Of a stretch of 64,000 nucleotides of DNA, positions 32,546-40,873 are shown in pieces. The translations under genes were made by a program, and so were the position numbers. Origin of the DNA: CAVXEH01 sp963805305 (GTDB lineage: Bacteria; Chloroflexota; Limnocylindria; QHBO01). The number at the start of each line of letters is the position of its first letter. The first letter of the stretch is position 1. The notes beneath the pieces were generated by a model that had not been told where the DNA came from, made no database searches, and saw nothing but the letters and a program-made list of their open reading frames with translations. The stretch lies in contig CAWDTM010000003.1 in NCBI GenBank assembly GCA_963805305.1, forward strand, positions 671,574 to 735,573, in the 5' to 3' direction.

Positions 32546-33106
32546 CTAGCTGCCGCCCTCTTCCTCGGCCGGCGGCCCCCCGCCCTCGCCGGTGCCCAGG
32601 TCGACATCGAGCGAGTTGACGAAGTCGCGGAAGACGGCGAGGCGCTCCTCGCCCTCGGCATCCTCGTCGCCATCGCCCGGCTCCACGCCGGCCTCATCGA
32701 GGACCCGCTCGTCCACGTAGATCACCGATCCGGTGCGCACCGCCACGGCGATGGCATCCGAGGTCCGCGAGTCGATCTCCGTCTCGCTGCCGTCCGCGGT
32801 CTCGAGGTAGAGACGCGCGTGGAACGTCCCGTCGGTGACGTGGGTGACGACCACGCGGCTGACGGATGCGGAGAGGCCGGCCACGACGCTGACCAGAAGG
32901 TCGTGGGTGAGCGGACGCTCGGCACTGAGGCCCTGGAGGCGCATGGCTATGGCGTTCGCCTCTGCCGGTCCGATCCAGATGGGGAGGTATCGGTCCCGCT
33001 CGGACTCCTTGAGGATCACGACATGCTGGCTCGAGAGCATGTGGACGCGGACGCTCTCCACGACCATCTCGATCAGCCGCACGCGGCCGAATGGCTGCTC
33101 GCCCAT
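32546..33106 (-). CDS. Bifunctional nuclease / DUF151 family protein
   Basis: 186 aa. Diagnostic BFN/DUF151 sequence HVVILKESERDRYLPIWIG with EANAIAMRLQG, then RPLTHDLLVSVV, and RTSDAIAVAVRTGSVIYV. Members have DNase/RNase activity in plants and are widespread in Actinomycetota and Chloroflexota with unclear bacterial roles. An acidic Gly/Glu/Pro-rich tail (about residues 140-186) follows. ATG 33106 lacks a good ribosome site; an internal ATG at 33067 gives the N-terminus usual for the family and may be the real start. It lies 16 nt downstream of the PP2C-like gene on the same strand. Confidence 0.88.
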   Translation of the reverse strand: MGEQPFGRVRLIEMVVESVRVHMLSSQHVVILKESERDRYLPIWIGPAEANAIAMRLQGLSAERPLTHDLLVSVVAGLSASVSRVVVTHVTDGTFHARLYLETADGSETEIDSRTSDAIAVAVRTGSVIYVDERVLDEAGVEPGDGDEDAEGEERLAVFRDFVNSLDVDLGTGEGGGPPAEEEGGS

Positions 33107-33122
33107 GGGACGATTCTAGGGC

Positions 33123-35342
33123 CTACTCGAGGACGACGCGGAGCACGCGCCCGCCGCTCAGCAGGTAGGCAACCGGTGGACCATCGGCGACGGACTGGAC
33201 CTGGAATCCGACCACGTCGTCGAGCAGCGTCGCATAGCCTCCGGTCCGCGGCGCCATCCACTGCTTCACGAATGCGCCGTCCGCTCGCTGGAAGGCGATG
33301 ATCCGTGCGTTCGCCTTGTCGTAGACATAGAACAGCTCGCGCTCGCCCACCGTCGCCGAGCGCAGCAGCTCGTAGTCGAGCGTGGGCCGGACCTCCGTGT
33401 CGGGGGGCGCGTCGAGCGAGAAGTCAGTCTGTGGCAGCGGCCGCCCGAAGTTCACGCGCGTGACGGTGGTGCGGTGCAGGAGCCACAGGTTGGCATCGGC
33501 CCCGAGGTCCGTGGCGCTTGCGACGGACAGGTCCGGTTCGGCGGTGAGGAAGCTCTCCGGCTTCGAGGGGTACTTCACCGGGATCCTGGCGGGCGGCGTC
33601 CACTTCTCCACCTTGCCGGTGCCGACATCGGCCAGGTACAGGTTGAAGACCTGCAGCGGGGGCCGGTTCTGGAGTGCCACCAGGAGGGTCGAGCTGGCGC
33701 TCACTGCGTCGATGCCGACCAGCGGCATCGCCGCGGGCTTCCGCTGCGTGAGGTCCATGCGCCACGCCTGACGCTGGCGATCGACCACGACCACGTCGGT
33801 GGCGGCGGTTGCGATCAGCCAGGGCTCACCGGTGGTGATTCCGCCAATCTGCTGCCCGGCGCGATAGACGACGGTCGAGGTGCCGTCAGCGGGATCGACG
33901 CGGATCACGCGACCGCGGCCCGTCTCGGCGATCCACAGCGATCCGTCGGTGGCTCCCACCATCCGCAGCGGCACCAAATCCGAGAAGCTGCGCGACAGGT
34001 CCGCCACCACGGCGATATCCGACAGGCGCGTGACGTCGTAGAGGGCATCCAGGCCGTGATCCACGCCGGTCTGCAATGTGGCCAGCTGGCCGGATGGCAC
34101 GCCCGCGTCGAGGGCCTGCTGCAGCGCCTTGAACGCGTCGTTCAGGTACCCCTTTGCTCGCTCCGGGCTGCGGGCCACGAGGTCCTGGCCGTCCACCTGC
34201 TTCGCGACCGTGTCCACGAGGTCGCGAGCCTGGGCGATCGCCGCCCGTGCCACTGCGGCGCGCGGGATCGCCTCCGTGGGACGGGCCGCGGGAAGGCTCG
34301 CCACGGTGAAACCGGCCGCGAGCATGCCCGCCACGGCGACCATACCCAGCAGGCCCAGGCGCCGCCGTCTCCCCTCTTCGCGCACCTCCGTTCGCGCCAC
34401 CGTGCGCATCCTGGGGTGGCGGCGCGGGACGAAGGCGAGGATCCAGCTGACGAGGACCAGGAGTCCCCGCCCAACGGCGGCTTGCAGGCCATCGGCCGCA
34501 TCGCCTGCGCGATGGAGACCGCGACCGATGGCGTCCGCCAGGGGCACCGGGCTCTGGTCCGGGAGTCCCGCCAGCGCCTCCTCCGGGCGCACCGGCTCGA
34601 GCTGGTGGGTCGTGGCGGTCACCGGCAGCTCCACCACCTCGACCACCAGCATGCCGTCGGACCCGGTCCCGCCGCGGATTCCGAACAGGTGCTGCAGGTG
34701 CTCGACGGCCTGGGACGGGCGGAGCAGGGCCAGGCCCCGCTTGAGCTCGTCGACCCCGACGATCTGGGCGACGTTGCGGGAGACGAGGGCAAGGCGATCG
34801 TCGGGAACCAGCTCCCCCTCCCAGGTGTACGGCTCCACCTCCAGCGCCTCGCCCAGCGAGGCGGCGACCCGGCGCTGACGAATGCGCGGATCCTCGTCGG
34901 TGGCGGTGGGCGGAGGCGGCAGCTCGTACATCCGGCTGCCGCGGACGATCACCGCGGACGCCGGTCCGAGCTTCGCGACGTGGACCTCGCGGGCACGCAC
35001 CACTACGGCCATCACGCCAATCCCCGCGCGTCGCGGAATCCCCAGCTTGCCGCGCTGGTGGAAAAGGCGCCGGTTCGCGACGGCAATGGCCTTGCGCAGG
35101 GCACCCAGGGTGCCGGCCGAGAGGTCGTAGTAGTAGTCGGTCTCGATTGACTGGAGCGCCTCGCGCGCGGCGCGGCCGATCTGGGCGTCGCCACCGGTCA
35201 CCTGCGCGAGGAGGAAGAGGGTTCCCTTGGTCCGCGCCTCCGCGCCGGTCGTCGGCTCGCGGAATCGGAGGACGTCCCGCGCGTCGGCGGGGCGTTCCTC
35301 CGGCACCGGGAGTCCAATACGGGTTGCGAGGCGGTTCGTCAT
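33123..35342 (-). CDS. PP2C-like domain membrane protein with extracytoplasmic propeller-like domain
   Basis: 739 aa. Residues about 1-265 look like a PP2C/SpoIIE-type fold (FLLAQVTGGDAQIGRAAREAL, AVANRRLFHQRG, AGIGVMAVVVRAREVHVAKLG, LVPDDRLALVSRNV), but the VADG metal-binding Asp is replaced (LAQVTGG), as in pseudophosphatases. One or two helices follow (near 295-310 and 331-353), then a helical segment and a beta-rich C-terminus with WIAETGRGRVIRVDP and related strands, probably a propeller outside the membrane. This suggests a transmembrane sensor rather than an active phosphatase. Next to dciA/recF and possibly driven by a TATAAT at 35382-35387 inside the dciA stop. Confidence 0.7.
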   Translation of the reverse strand: MTNRLATRIGLPVPEERPADARDVLRFREPTTGAEARTKGTLFLLAQVTGGDAQIGRAAREALQSIETDYYYDLSAGTLGALRKAIAVANRRLFHQRGKLGIPRRAGIGVMAVVVRAREVHVAKLGPASAVIVRGSRMYELPPPPTATDEDPRIRQRRVAASLGEALEVEPYTWEGELVPDDRLALVSRNVAQIVGVDELKRGLALLRPSQAVEHLQHLFGIRGGTGSDGMLVVEVVELPVTATTHQLEPVRPEEALAGLPDQSPVPLADAIGRGLHRAGDAADGLQAAVGRGLLVLVSWILAFVPRRHPRMRTVARTEVREEGRRRRLGLLGMVAVAGMLAAGFTVASLPAARPTEAIPRAAVARAAIAQARDLVDTVAKQVDGQDLVARSPERAKGYLNDAFKALQQALDAGVPSGQLATLQTGVDHGLDALYDVTRLSDIAVVADLSRSFSDLVPLRMVGATDGSLWIAETGRGRVIRVDPADGTSTVVYRAGQQIGGITTGEPWLIATAATDVVVVDRQRQAWRMDLTQRKPAAMPLVGIDAVSASSTLLVALQNRPPLQVFNLYLADVGTGKVEKWTPPARIPVKYPSKPESFLTAEPDLSVASATDLGADANLWLLHRTTVTRVNFGRPLPQTDFSLDAPPDTEVRPTLDYELLRSATVGERELFYVYDKANARIIAFQRADGAFVKQWMAPRTGGYATLLDDVVGFQVQSVADGPPVAYLLSGGRVLRVVLE

Positions 35343-35381
35343 GCCGGCGGCTCTGGCGGGGATGGTTCGGTGGCCGTCCCG

Positions 35382-35387
35382 ATTATA
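35382..35387 (-). promoter_or_regulatory. Consensus -10 overlapping the dciA stop
   Basis: TATAAT on the minus strand, 40 bp before the PP2C-like gene's ATG and overlapping the TAA stop of dciA. No good -35 is seen, so it is a candidate only. Confidence 0.35.
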
Positions 35388-35754
35388 GGGACCGGTCCCG
35401 CCTGGCCCGACCCACGACGATGGTCAGGGTCCGTATGCGAAGACTGGCCCCCGGACGTCCCTCCATGCGCTGGTTGACCGCCCACGCCAGGGCGTCGGCA
35501 CGCAGGCGGACCTCGGAGGCAAGCATCGCATCGGTGACCTCGATGCGCGCCGTCCCGTTGAGGACCCCCGCGAGCCGGCTCTGCATGGGACCGCGGTCGA
35601 GCCCGGCCTGTCGGGTGACCTCCTGCCAGGCCAGGCGTGCCTGCGCCAGGGCGATCTGCTCCGCCGCGGCCGGTCCTGCGCAGGCCAGGAGGGCGCGCTG
35701 CACGGCGGCGGCGGCCTCCTCCACGCTTCCTCGGTTGCTTCGATCCTGCGGCAC
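35383..35754 (-). CDS. dciA: DciA-like helicase-loader protein (DUF721)
   Basis: 123 aa from GTG 35754, chosen because AGGGG precedes it and the longer upstream frame is antisense to nothing but recF itself. It has the DUF721/DciA plan: an N-terminal helical part (VEEAAAAVQRALLACAG, IALAQARLAWQEVTR) and a C-terminal KH-like half with NGTARIEVTDAMLASEVRL and ASLRIRTLTIVVG. DciA loads the replicative helicase DnaB in bacteria without DnaC/DnaI. Position directly after recF (8 nt gap) is the classic one for this gene in Actinomycetota and relatives. Exact family membership rests on context plus fold pattern. Confidence 0.75.
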   Translation of the reverse strand: MPQDRSNRGSVEEAAAAVQRALLACAGPAAAEQIALAQARLAWQEVTRQAGLDRGPMQSRLAGVLNGTARIEVTDAMLASEVRLRADALAWAVNQRMEGRPGASLRIRTLTIVVGRARRDRSL

Positions 35755-35762
35755 GGCGCCCC

Positions 35763-36953
35763 TCACGCGACCCGCGGAGCCAGGCTGAGCGTCCCGGCCG
35801 ACACCTGCCAGATCGGGACGCTCCGCCGACGGCGCGCCGGGAGGGCGGACAGGTCCGCCATGGTGACCAGGACCTGGCCGCGGGCCAGGAGCAGCTCCAG
35901 GGCGCGCTCCGACCGATCCGGGTCGAGCTCGCTGAAGACGTCGTCGAGGAGCACGACCGGCGTGGGCCCACCACCCCCGAGGAGGTCCGTCTCTGCGAGC
36001 TTCATGGCCAGGATGATCGTGCGCTGCTGGCCGCGGCTGGCATGGGTGGCAACGTCGCGTCCGTCGAGCTCGACGAGCAGGTCGTCCCGCTGGGGGCCGA
36101 CCAGCGAGACCCCGTTCCACAGCTCCTTCTGCCGCACCGACCCCAGCCGGCGCCGATAGGCATCGACCAGCTCGGCGACGGTCGACTCGGGATCCGACCG
36201 TGCCGCGGCGGGTCCTGCGTCGCGACCCGGCCAGGCGTCCTTGAGCGAATCCGCGTACGCCAGGCGCACCCGGTCGGCTCGCTCCGACGGCGGTGCCACC
36301 GCGTCGTGCAACGGACCGATCCGCTCTGCGACCTCCCCCACCAGCGCGACCCGTGCGGCGGTCACCCGGGCGCCGACCTGGGCCAGCTGCTCGTCCCAGA
36401 AGCCCAGCCCTTCGCTGGTCGCCTCCTCGCGGCGGATGGCGCGCAGCAGCGCGTTGCGCTGGGCAACGACCCGCGACAGGTCGCCGAGGTCGCGCGCCGT
36501 CCGCCGGGAGCGCTGGGTCAGGATCCCGTCCAGGAATCGGCGGCGCTCCGCGGGCGAGCCCACCAGGAGGAGCATCTCCTCGGGGCGAAACAGGACGGTG
36601 CGCGCCGCCTCGCCCAGGGAACCGACACGTCGCGGCAGGCCGTTCACCAGCACCCGCTTCCGAATCTCCCGGGGTGCGTCCTTCCCGGGGAGGAGGGCCT
36701 CGACGCGCAGCTCAGCGCCGGCGTCGTCGACGAGATCCAGCCGGATCCGCGCGAACGGGGCTCCGTGGCGTACCAGCTCCGCATCGGTCGCGGCTCGCGG
36801 CGAGCGTCCGGTGACGGCGGCATGGATCGCCTCGAGGAGGTTCGTCTTCCCGGCGGCGTTCGGCCCGGCGATGATGGTCAGCCCGGGGTCGGGATGCAGC
36901 TCCGCGGCGGCATAGCTGCGGAACTGCTCCAGGACCAGGCGGACGAGTCGCAT
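35763..36953 (-). CDS. recF: DNA replication and repair protein RecF
   Basis: 396 aa SMC-like ATPase that helps load RecA at gaps. N-terminal LVLEQFRSYAAAEL, Walker A GPNAAGKTNLLEAIHA (residues about 29-44), ABC-type signature SRGQQRTIILAMKLAE and Walker B VVLLDDVFSELDPDR near the C-terminus are all intact. Length is normal. It follows dnaN by 38 nt on the same strand, as in the canonical dnaA-dnaN-recF operon, and precedes dciA. Confidence 0.97.
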   Translation of the reverse strand: MRLVRLVLEQFRSYAAAELHPDPGLTIIAGPNAAGKTNLLEAIHAAVTGRSPRAATDAELVRHGAPFARIRLDLVDDAGAELRVEALLPGKDAPREIRKRVLVNGLPRRVGSLGEAARTVLFRPEEMLLLVGSPAERRRFLDGILTQRSRRTARDLGDLSRVVAQRNALLRAIRREEATSEGLGFWDEQLAQVGARVTAARVALVGEVAERIGPLHDAVAPPSERADRVRLAYADSLKDAWPGRDAGPAAARSDPESTVAELVDAYRRRLGSVRQKELWNGVSLVGPQRDDLLVELDGRDVATHASRGQQRTIILAMKLAETDLLGGGGPTPVVLLDDVFSELDPDRSERALELLLARGQVLVTMADLSALPARRRRSVPIWQVSAGTLSLAPRVA

Positions 36954-36991
36954 GGGCGCGGCGTCAGGCGGCCACAGGCCGCGTGACGGGC

Positions 36992-38122
36992 CTAGCTCGC
37001 GGTGCGGACCGGCATGATGACGTGAACGTAGTCCTCCTTGCCGACGCCGCGCACCACGCCCGGCGCCAGGGGCCCGGAGAGCTCGAGCGCGGCCTCGTCA
37101 GCGCCGAGGTTGGCGAGCACGTCGATCAGGTACCGAGCGTTGAAGGCAATCGTCGTGCCGCCCCCCTCGACCGCCGCTTCGAGCACGTCCGCGTTGTCGC
37201 CGACATCGGCGGCGTGCGCGGTGATCGAGACCGTTCCGTCCGACCCGTCACCCACCTCGACCTTCACGATGTTCGCGCTGTCGCGCGCGAAGATGCTCGC
37301 GCGGCGGGTGCTGGCCAGGAAGGCGTCGCGACCCACGACGGCGCGGGCGGTCCAGGCGTCGCGCTGCGGCACGACCGGCTCGTAGTTCGGGAACTGCCCC
37401 TCGATCAGCCGGCTGACGAGGTCGGTCCCCTCGACGTGGAAGAGCACCTGGCTGCGATTCGGCGTCACGGTCATCTCGATAGGATCATCCGAGTCGGGCA
37501 GGATCCGCATCAGCTCCGCGTACGATCGGGCCGGAACCACAATGGCCAGCTCGGCCCCAACGGGGCTGGCAAGCGACAGGGTCCGGACCGCGATCCGGTA
37601 GTTGTCGGCGGCCGCCAGCGTCATGGCATCCCCGGCGAGCCGGGTGAGGACGCCCGTCAGGATGGGCCTGCTCTCGTCGGTGGCGGCCGCAAAGACCACC
37701 TCCCCCAGCGCCTCCCGCAGCGCTCGTGCCGGAATCGAGGTGGTGGGCGCCTCCCCAATGGCCGCAACCACCGGAAACTCGTCGGCCTCGATCCCCTTGA
37801 TCGACGACTTGCTGCCCCCACAGGTGACCTTCAGGGTCCGATCCTTCGCGGAGAGCTGCAGGTCGATCCGCTGGTTGGGCAGCGACGCCACCAGGTCCGT
37901 CACCAGCCTCGCCGGCACGGTGATCTCACCTTCGTCCTCGACCTTGCCGGGGACCCAGCAGCTGATGCCGATCTCCAGGTTTGTCGCGGTCAGCTTGAGC
38001 CCGGCGTTCTCCGTCTTGAGCAGGACATTCGCCAGGACGGGCAGGGTGGCGCGGCTGCTCACGGCGCGGCTCACCGTCTGGAGCGCACGTGCCAGGTTCT
38101 CCTGCATGACCGAGACGTTCAT
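36992..38122 (-). CDS. dnaN: DNA polymerase III beta subunit (sliding clamp)
   Basis: 376 aa, ring-forming processivity factor with three repeated domains. Family segments: MNVSVMQENLARALQTVSRA at the start, RATLPVLANVLLK, LEIGISCWVPG, GEITVPARLVTDLVASLP, RPILTGVLTRLAGDAMTL, and the C-terminal VHVIMPVRTAS with the clamp's conserved M-P-x-R ending. Length is typical. It lies downstream of dnaA with a 343-nt spacer that holds DnaA-box-like sequences. Confidence 0.97.
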   Translation of the reverse strand: MNVSVMQENLARALQTVSRAVSSRATLPVLANVLLKTENAGLKLTATNLEIGISCWVPGKVEDEGEITVPARLVTDLVASLPNQRIDLQLSAKDRTLKVTCGGSKSSIKGIEADEFPVVAAIGEAPTTSIPARALREALGEVVFAAATDESRPILTGVLTRLAGDAMTLAAADNYRIAVRTLSLASPVGAELAIVVPARSYAELMRILPDSDDPIEMTVTPNRSQVLFHVEGTDLVSRLIEGQFPNYEPVVPQRDAWTARAVVGRDAFLASTRRASIFARDSANIVKVEVGDGSDGTVSITAHAADVGDNADVLEAAVEGGGTTIAFNARYLIDVLANLGADEAALELSGPLAPGVVRGVGKEDYVHVIMPVRTAS

Positions 38123-38465
38123 CGAGACCTCACCCTCACCTGCATGCCCGTGTTGCGCACGGGACGCGCTGACCTACGTATCTCTCATGAGTAGAAGAAT
38201 ACCCGTCGCCGTCCCTCGTAGGGGTGTGGACGCTGTGGAGCAACGGCCGTTTCGTGCGTGGATTCGGTCCGGAGCCCTGTTGATGCACTGGTGGTCGCGC
38301 GGTTTGGTTCCGGCCGGTCGTGGGGATAGAGGCGGGAAAACGTGCCGGCCGGACCCCGCGCGGCGGGAGGGTTTTCCACAGGCTGGCCGCGATGTCCACC
38401 GAATCGGGCAGGTTATCCACGAAACTCGCGCTCCTTCGGCAACCGGGAACCGCCGCGCCGCGCCG
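38123..38465. other. oriC: Candidate replication origin between dnaA and dnaN
   Basis: A 343-nt gene-free stretch. It contains TTTTCCACA (38372-38380) and TTATCCACG (38413-38421), each one mismatch from the DnaA box TTATCCACA, plus weaker boxes TGTGGAC and TGTGGAG (38224-38240) and TGGGGATAG (about 38321). A locally AT-rich piece (38174-38206) could be the unwinding element or the dnaN promoter. The number of strong boxes is low for an origin, so the call is tentative. Confidence 0.45.
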
Positions 38466-39806
38466 CTACTCGGAGTAGATCATCTCCCGGACGGCGTTGA
38501 TCTCCCGGCGCATCTCATCGTTCTCGGCGAGCTCGCGGTTGATCTTGTCGCAGGCATGGAGCACGGTTGAGTGGTCGCGGCCTCCGAGCTCGGCGCCGAT
38601 CCGCAGGAGCGAGATGTCCGTCTCCTCACGGATGAGGAACATCGCGATCTGGCGCGGGACGACGATGGCCCGATCGCGCTTCGAGCTGCGCAGCTGGTCG
38701 AGGTTGACCCCGTAGTAGTCCGCCACGGCGCGCACGATGCGCTGCGGCGTGATCGACCGCTTCTTGGGGTTGTACATGACGTTGGAGAGCACAGCGGAGG
38801 CCAGCTCGATGTTGATGGGCATCCCGCTCATGCTGGCGTAGGCGATGACCCGGTTCAGCGCGCCCTCCAGCTCCCGGACGTTGCTCACCACCTTGCGAGC
38901 GATGAACTCGATGACGTCGCCCGGGATGAGGCCGATCTGATCCTCTGCCTTCGAGCGCAGGATGGCGATCCGCGTCTCGAGGTCGGGCGGAGTGAGGTCC
39001 GCGATCAACCCCCACTCGAACCGCGAGCGAAGGCGCTCCTCCAGGGTGGTGATGGCCTTGGGCGGACGATCGGAGGAGAGAACGATCTGCTTGCCCGCCT
39101 CGTGGATCGCGTTGAAGGTGTGGAAGAACTCCTCCTGGGTCCGCTCGCGCTCGGCGATGAACTGGATATCGTCGATGAGGAGCACGTCAATACGGCGATA
39201 TCGGTTCCGGAAGTCCTCCATCTTCTGCTCGCGGATCGAGTTGATGAAGTCGTTCGTGAACTTCTCGCTCGTCGCGTAGAGGATCCGCTTGCGCGGGAAC
39301 TTGGCGGCGACGGAGTTGCCGATGGCGTGCATGAGGTGGGTCTTGCCCAGGCCGACCCCGCCGTACAGGAAGAGCGGGTTGTAGGCGTGGCCCGGGCGCT
39401 CCGCGACCGAGAGAGCGGCTGCGTGCGCGAGCCGGTTCGCCGACCCGACGATGAAGTTGCTGAACCCGTAGCGGGCGTTGAGGTTGACGGTGTTGCCGCC
39501 GGCCGAGACCGGGGGGAGGGGGAGCGCCTCCTCGCTGACCTGGCTCGGGACCGGACCCGGGGCGTCGGCGACGACGAACTCGATCTGCACGGACCCGCCG
39601 ACGACGCGGGTCAGGGTCTGGGAGATCAGCGGGCGGTAGCGATTGTCGAGCCAGTCACGCGCGAACCCGTTGGGTGCCGCGATGCGAAATCGGTTCTCGT
39701 CGATCTCGACGAGGGCGGTGTCCTTGAGCCACGTCTCGAAGTTGGCAGGCGAGAGGCTCACCTGAAGCTCGCCAAGGACGGCGCGCCATACCTGTTTCGC
39801 ATCCAT
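38466..39806 (-). CDS. dnaA: Chromosomal replication initiator protein DnaA
   Basis: 446 aa from ATG 39806 (start of MDAKQVWRAVLGELQ); the longer open frame upstream has no family similarity. Domain I occupies about residues 1-90, a short Pro-rich domain II follows, then AAA+ domain III with NPLFLYGGVGLGKTHLMHA (Walker A) and VLLIDDIQFIAERERTQEEF (Walker B), and domain IV with GGRDHSTVLHACDKI, the DnaA-box recognition helix. All catalytic motifs are intact. Divergent from rpmH, the usual layout around a bacterial origin. Confidence 0.98.
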   Translation of the reverse strand: MDAKQVWRAVLGELQVSLSPANFETWLKDTALVEIDENRFRIAAPNGFARDWLDNRYRPLISQTLTRVVGGSVQIEFVVADAPGPVPSQVSEEALPLPPVSAGGNTVNLNARYGFSNFIVGSANRLAHAAALSVAERPGHAYNPLFLYGGVGLGKTHLMHAIGNSVAAKFPRKRILYATSEKFTNDFINSIREQKMEDFRNRYRRIDVLLIDDIQFIAERERTQEEFFHTFNAIHEAGKQIVLSSDRPPKAITTLEERLRSRFEWGLIADLTPPDLETRIAILRSKAEDQIGLIPGDVIEFIARKVVSNVRELEGALNRVIAYASMSGMPINIELASAVLSNVMYNPKKRSITPQRIVRAVADYYGVNLDQLRSSKRDRAIVVPRQIAMFLIREETDISLLRIGAELGGRDHSTVLHACDKINRELAENDEMRREINAVREMIYSE

Positions 39807-40161
39807 CAATCGACAACTCCCGTCCGATCTGCACCGCGGAGAAGGGGTCCGGAATCGTACTCCTCCGGGGGACGTCGAAGACGGCGCCTGTTGCATTCCG
39901 GCCCGGGGGTCGCGGTAGTGTAGCAGCCGAATTTCCGCGACGACAATGGCCAATCCGACCCCGCGATTCCGAGCCGTTCGGCCCTCGGTGCTCGCCCGCG
40001 AAGGTTTGACGCGTGCGATGGCCGCCGGTATGATCCGCCCCGGAGCGACCCCGGGCAACGACGTCCATCGCGTGAGGCTGGCACCCGCCAGCCGTTCGTG
40101 TGTTTGTGGCCCGGAATCGCGACGGTACCGTCAACATCGCACGGGAAAGACGCACGCAGCC
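39807..40161. other. Divergent dnaA/rpmH intergenic region
   Basis: 355 nt between the two start codons. The right half holds the rpmH promoter (40006-40034). On the minus strand TACGAT (39859-39854) is a possible -10 for dnaA without a clear -35. No convincing DnaA boxes were found here, in contrast to the dnaA-dnaN spacer. Confidence 0.5.
40006..40034 (+). promoter_or_regulatory. Promoter of the rpmH-rnpA-yidD-yidC-jag operon
   Basis: TTGACG (40006-40011) and TATGAT (40029-40034) with exactly 17 bp between, the best promoter in the window. It leaves a leader of about 120 nt before rpmH. Confidence 0.75.
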
Positions 40162-40296
40162 ATGAAGCAGACGTACCAGCCCAAGAAGCGCGCCCGGAAG
40201 CGAGAGCATGGCTTCCGCGCCCGCATGGCTTCACGGGGCGGTCGACGCGTGCTCGCCCGGCGTCGAGCAAAGGGGCGCGCCAAGCTATCCGCCTGA
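40162..40296 (+). CDS. rpmH: 50S ribosomal protein L34
   Basis: 44 aa, very basic. It begins MKQTYQPKKRARKREHGFR and continues RMASRGGRRVLARRRAKGR, the near-invariant L34 sequence. First gene of the operon leading away from dnaA. Followed by rnpA after a short gap of 17-32 nt depending on the rnpA start. Confidence 0.98.
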   Translation: MKQTYQPKKRARKREHGFRARMASRGGRRVLARRRAKGRAKLSA

Positions 40297-40328
40297 CGCT
40301 CGGGTCCTCGACCGTGCCGGCCTTCCCG

Positions 40329-40655
40329 ATGCTCCGGCGCAAGGCGGACTTCGAGGCGCTCGCGCGAGGCGGTAGGGCACGATCCACGTCACTCCTGGTG
40401 CTGCGGGCGCTGCGCACAGCGGGAACGTCGACACGGATCGGGTTCAGCACCCCTCGGTCGCTCGGCGGGGCGGTGGAGAGGAACCGGGTACGACGCCGGC
40501 TGCGCGAGCTGACACGCGAGCGCTACGGCCAACTGGAGACAGGCTGGGACCTGCTGGTGATCGCGCGGCCCGCGGCCGCGCAGGCGACCTACGCGGAGCT
40601 CCGCGAGGCGCTCGCCAGCGTGCTCCGGCGATCGGAGATCGAGATCGGAACGTGA
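40329..40655 (+). CDS. rnpA: Ribonuclease P protein component
   Basis: 108 aa from ATG 40329; GTG 40314 would add five residues. It assists the RNase P RNA in 5' maturation of tRNA. Visible features are MLRRKADFEALARGG at the N-terminus, RIGFSTPRSLGGAVERNRVR and the hallmark RNRVRRRLRELTRE. Length fits. It overlaps the yidD start by four bases. Confidence 0.93.
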   Translation: MLRRKADFEALARGGRARSTSLLVLRALRTAGTSTRIGFSTPRSLGGAVERNRVRRRLRELTRERYGQLETGWDLLVIARPAAAQATYAELREALASVLRRSEIEIGT

Positions 40656-40858
40656 AGATCATCGGACTCGGACTGATCAAGGCCTATCAGCGCCTGACCG
40701 CCTGGATGCCGCCCAGCTGCCGGTACACGCCGTCGTGCTCGGTCTACACGTACCAGGCGATCGAGAAGTACGGTCTGCTGCGGGGCTCATGGATGGGCGT
40801 TCGCCGCATCTCCCGCTGTCATCCGCTCCACCCGGGCGGCTATGACCCGGTTCGCTAG
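40652..40858 (+). CDS. yidD: Membrane protein insertion efficiency factor YidD
   Basis: 68 aa, GTG start overlapping rnpA. YidD signature: GLIKAYQRLTAW, then SCRYTPSCSVYTYQAIEKYG with the conserved Cys pair, and RCHPLHPGGYDPV. A small amphipathic protein at the inner membrane that aids YidC-dependent insertion. Order rnpA-yidD-yidC is canonical. Confidence 0.96.
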   Translation: MKIIGLGLIKAYQRLTAWMPPSCRYTPSCSVYTYQAIEKYGLLRGSWMGVRRISRCHPLHPGGYDPVR

Positions 40859-40873
40859 GTACCGTCGACAGTC

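Noticed and set aside
35755..36120. Longer DciA reaching back into recF
   Set aside because: The added part is an alternative frame of recF; GTG 35754 has a ribosome site and a normal DciA length.
39807..40058. N-terminal extension of DnaA
   Set aside because: The upstream frame is Arg/Pro-rich and unlike DnaA domain I, which starts properly at ATG 39806.
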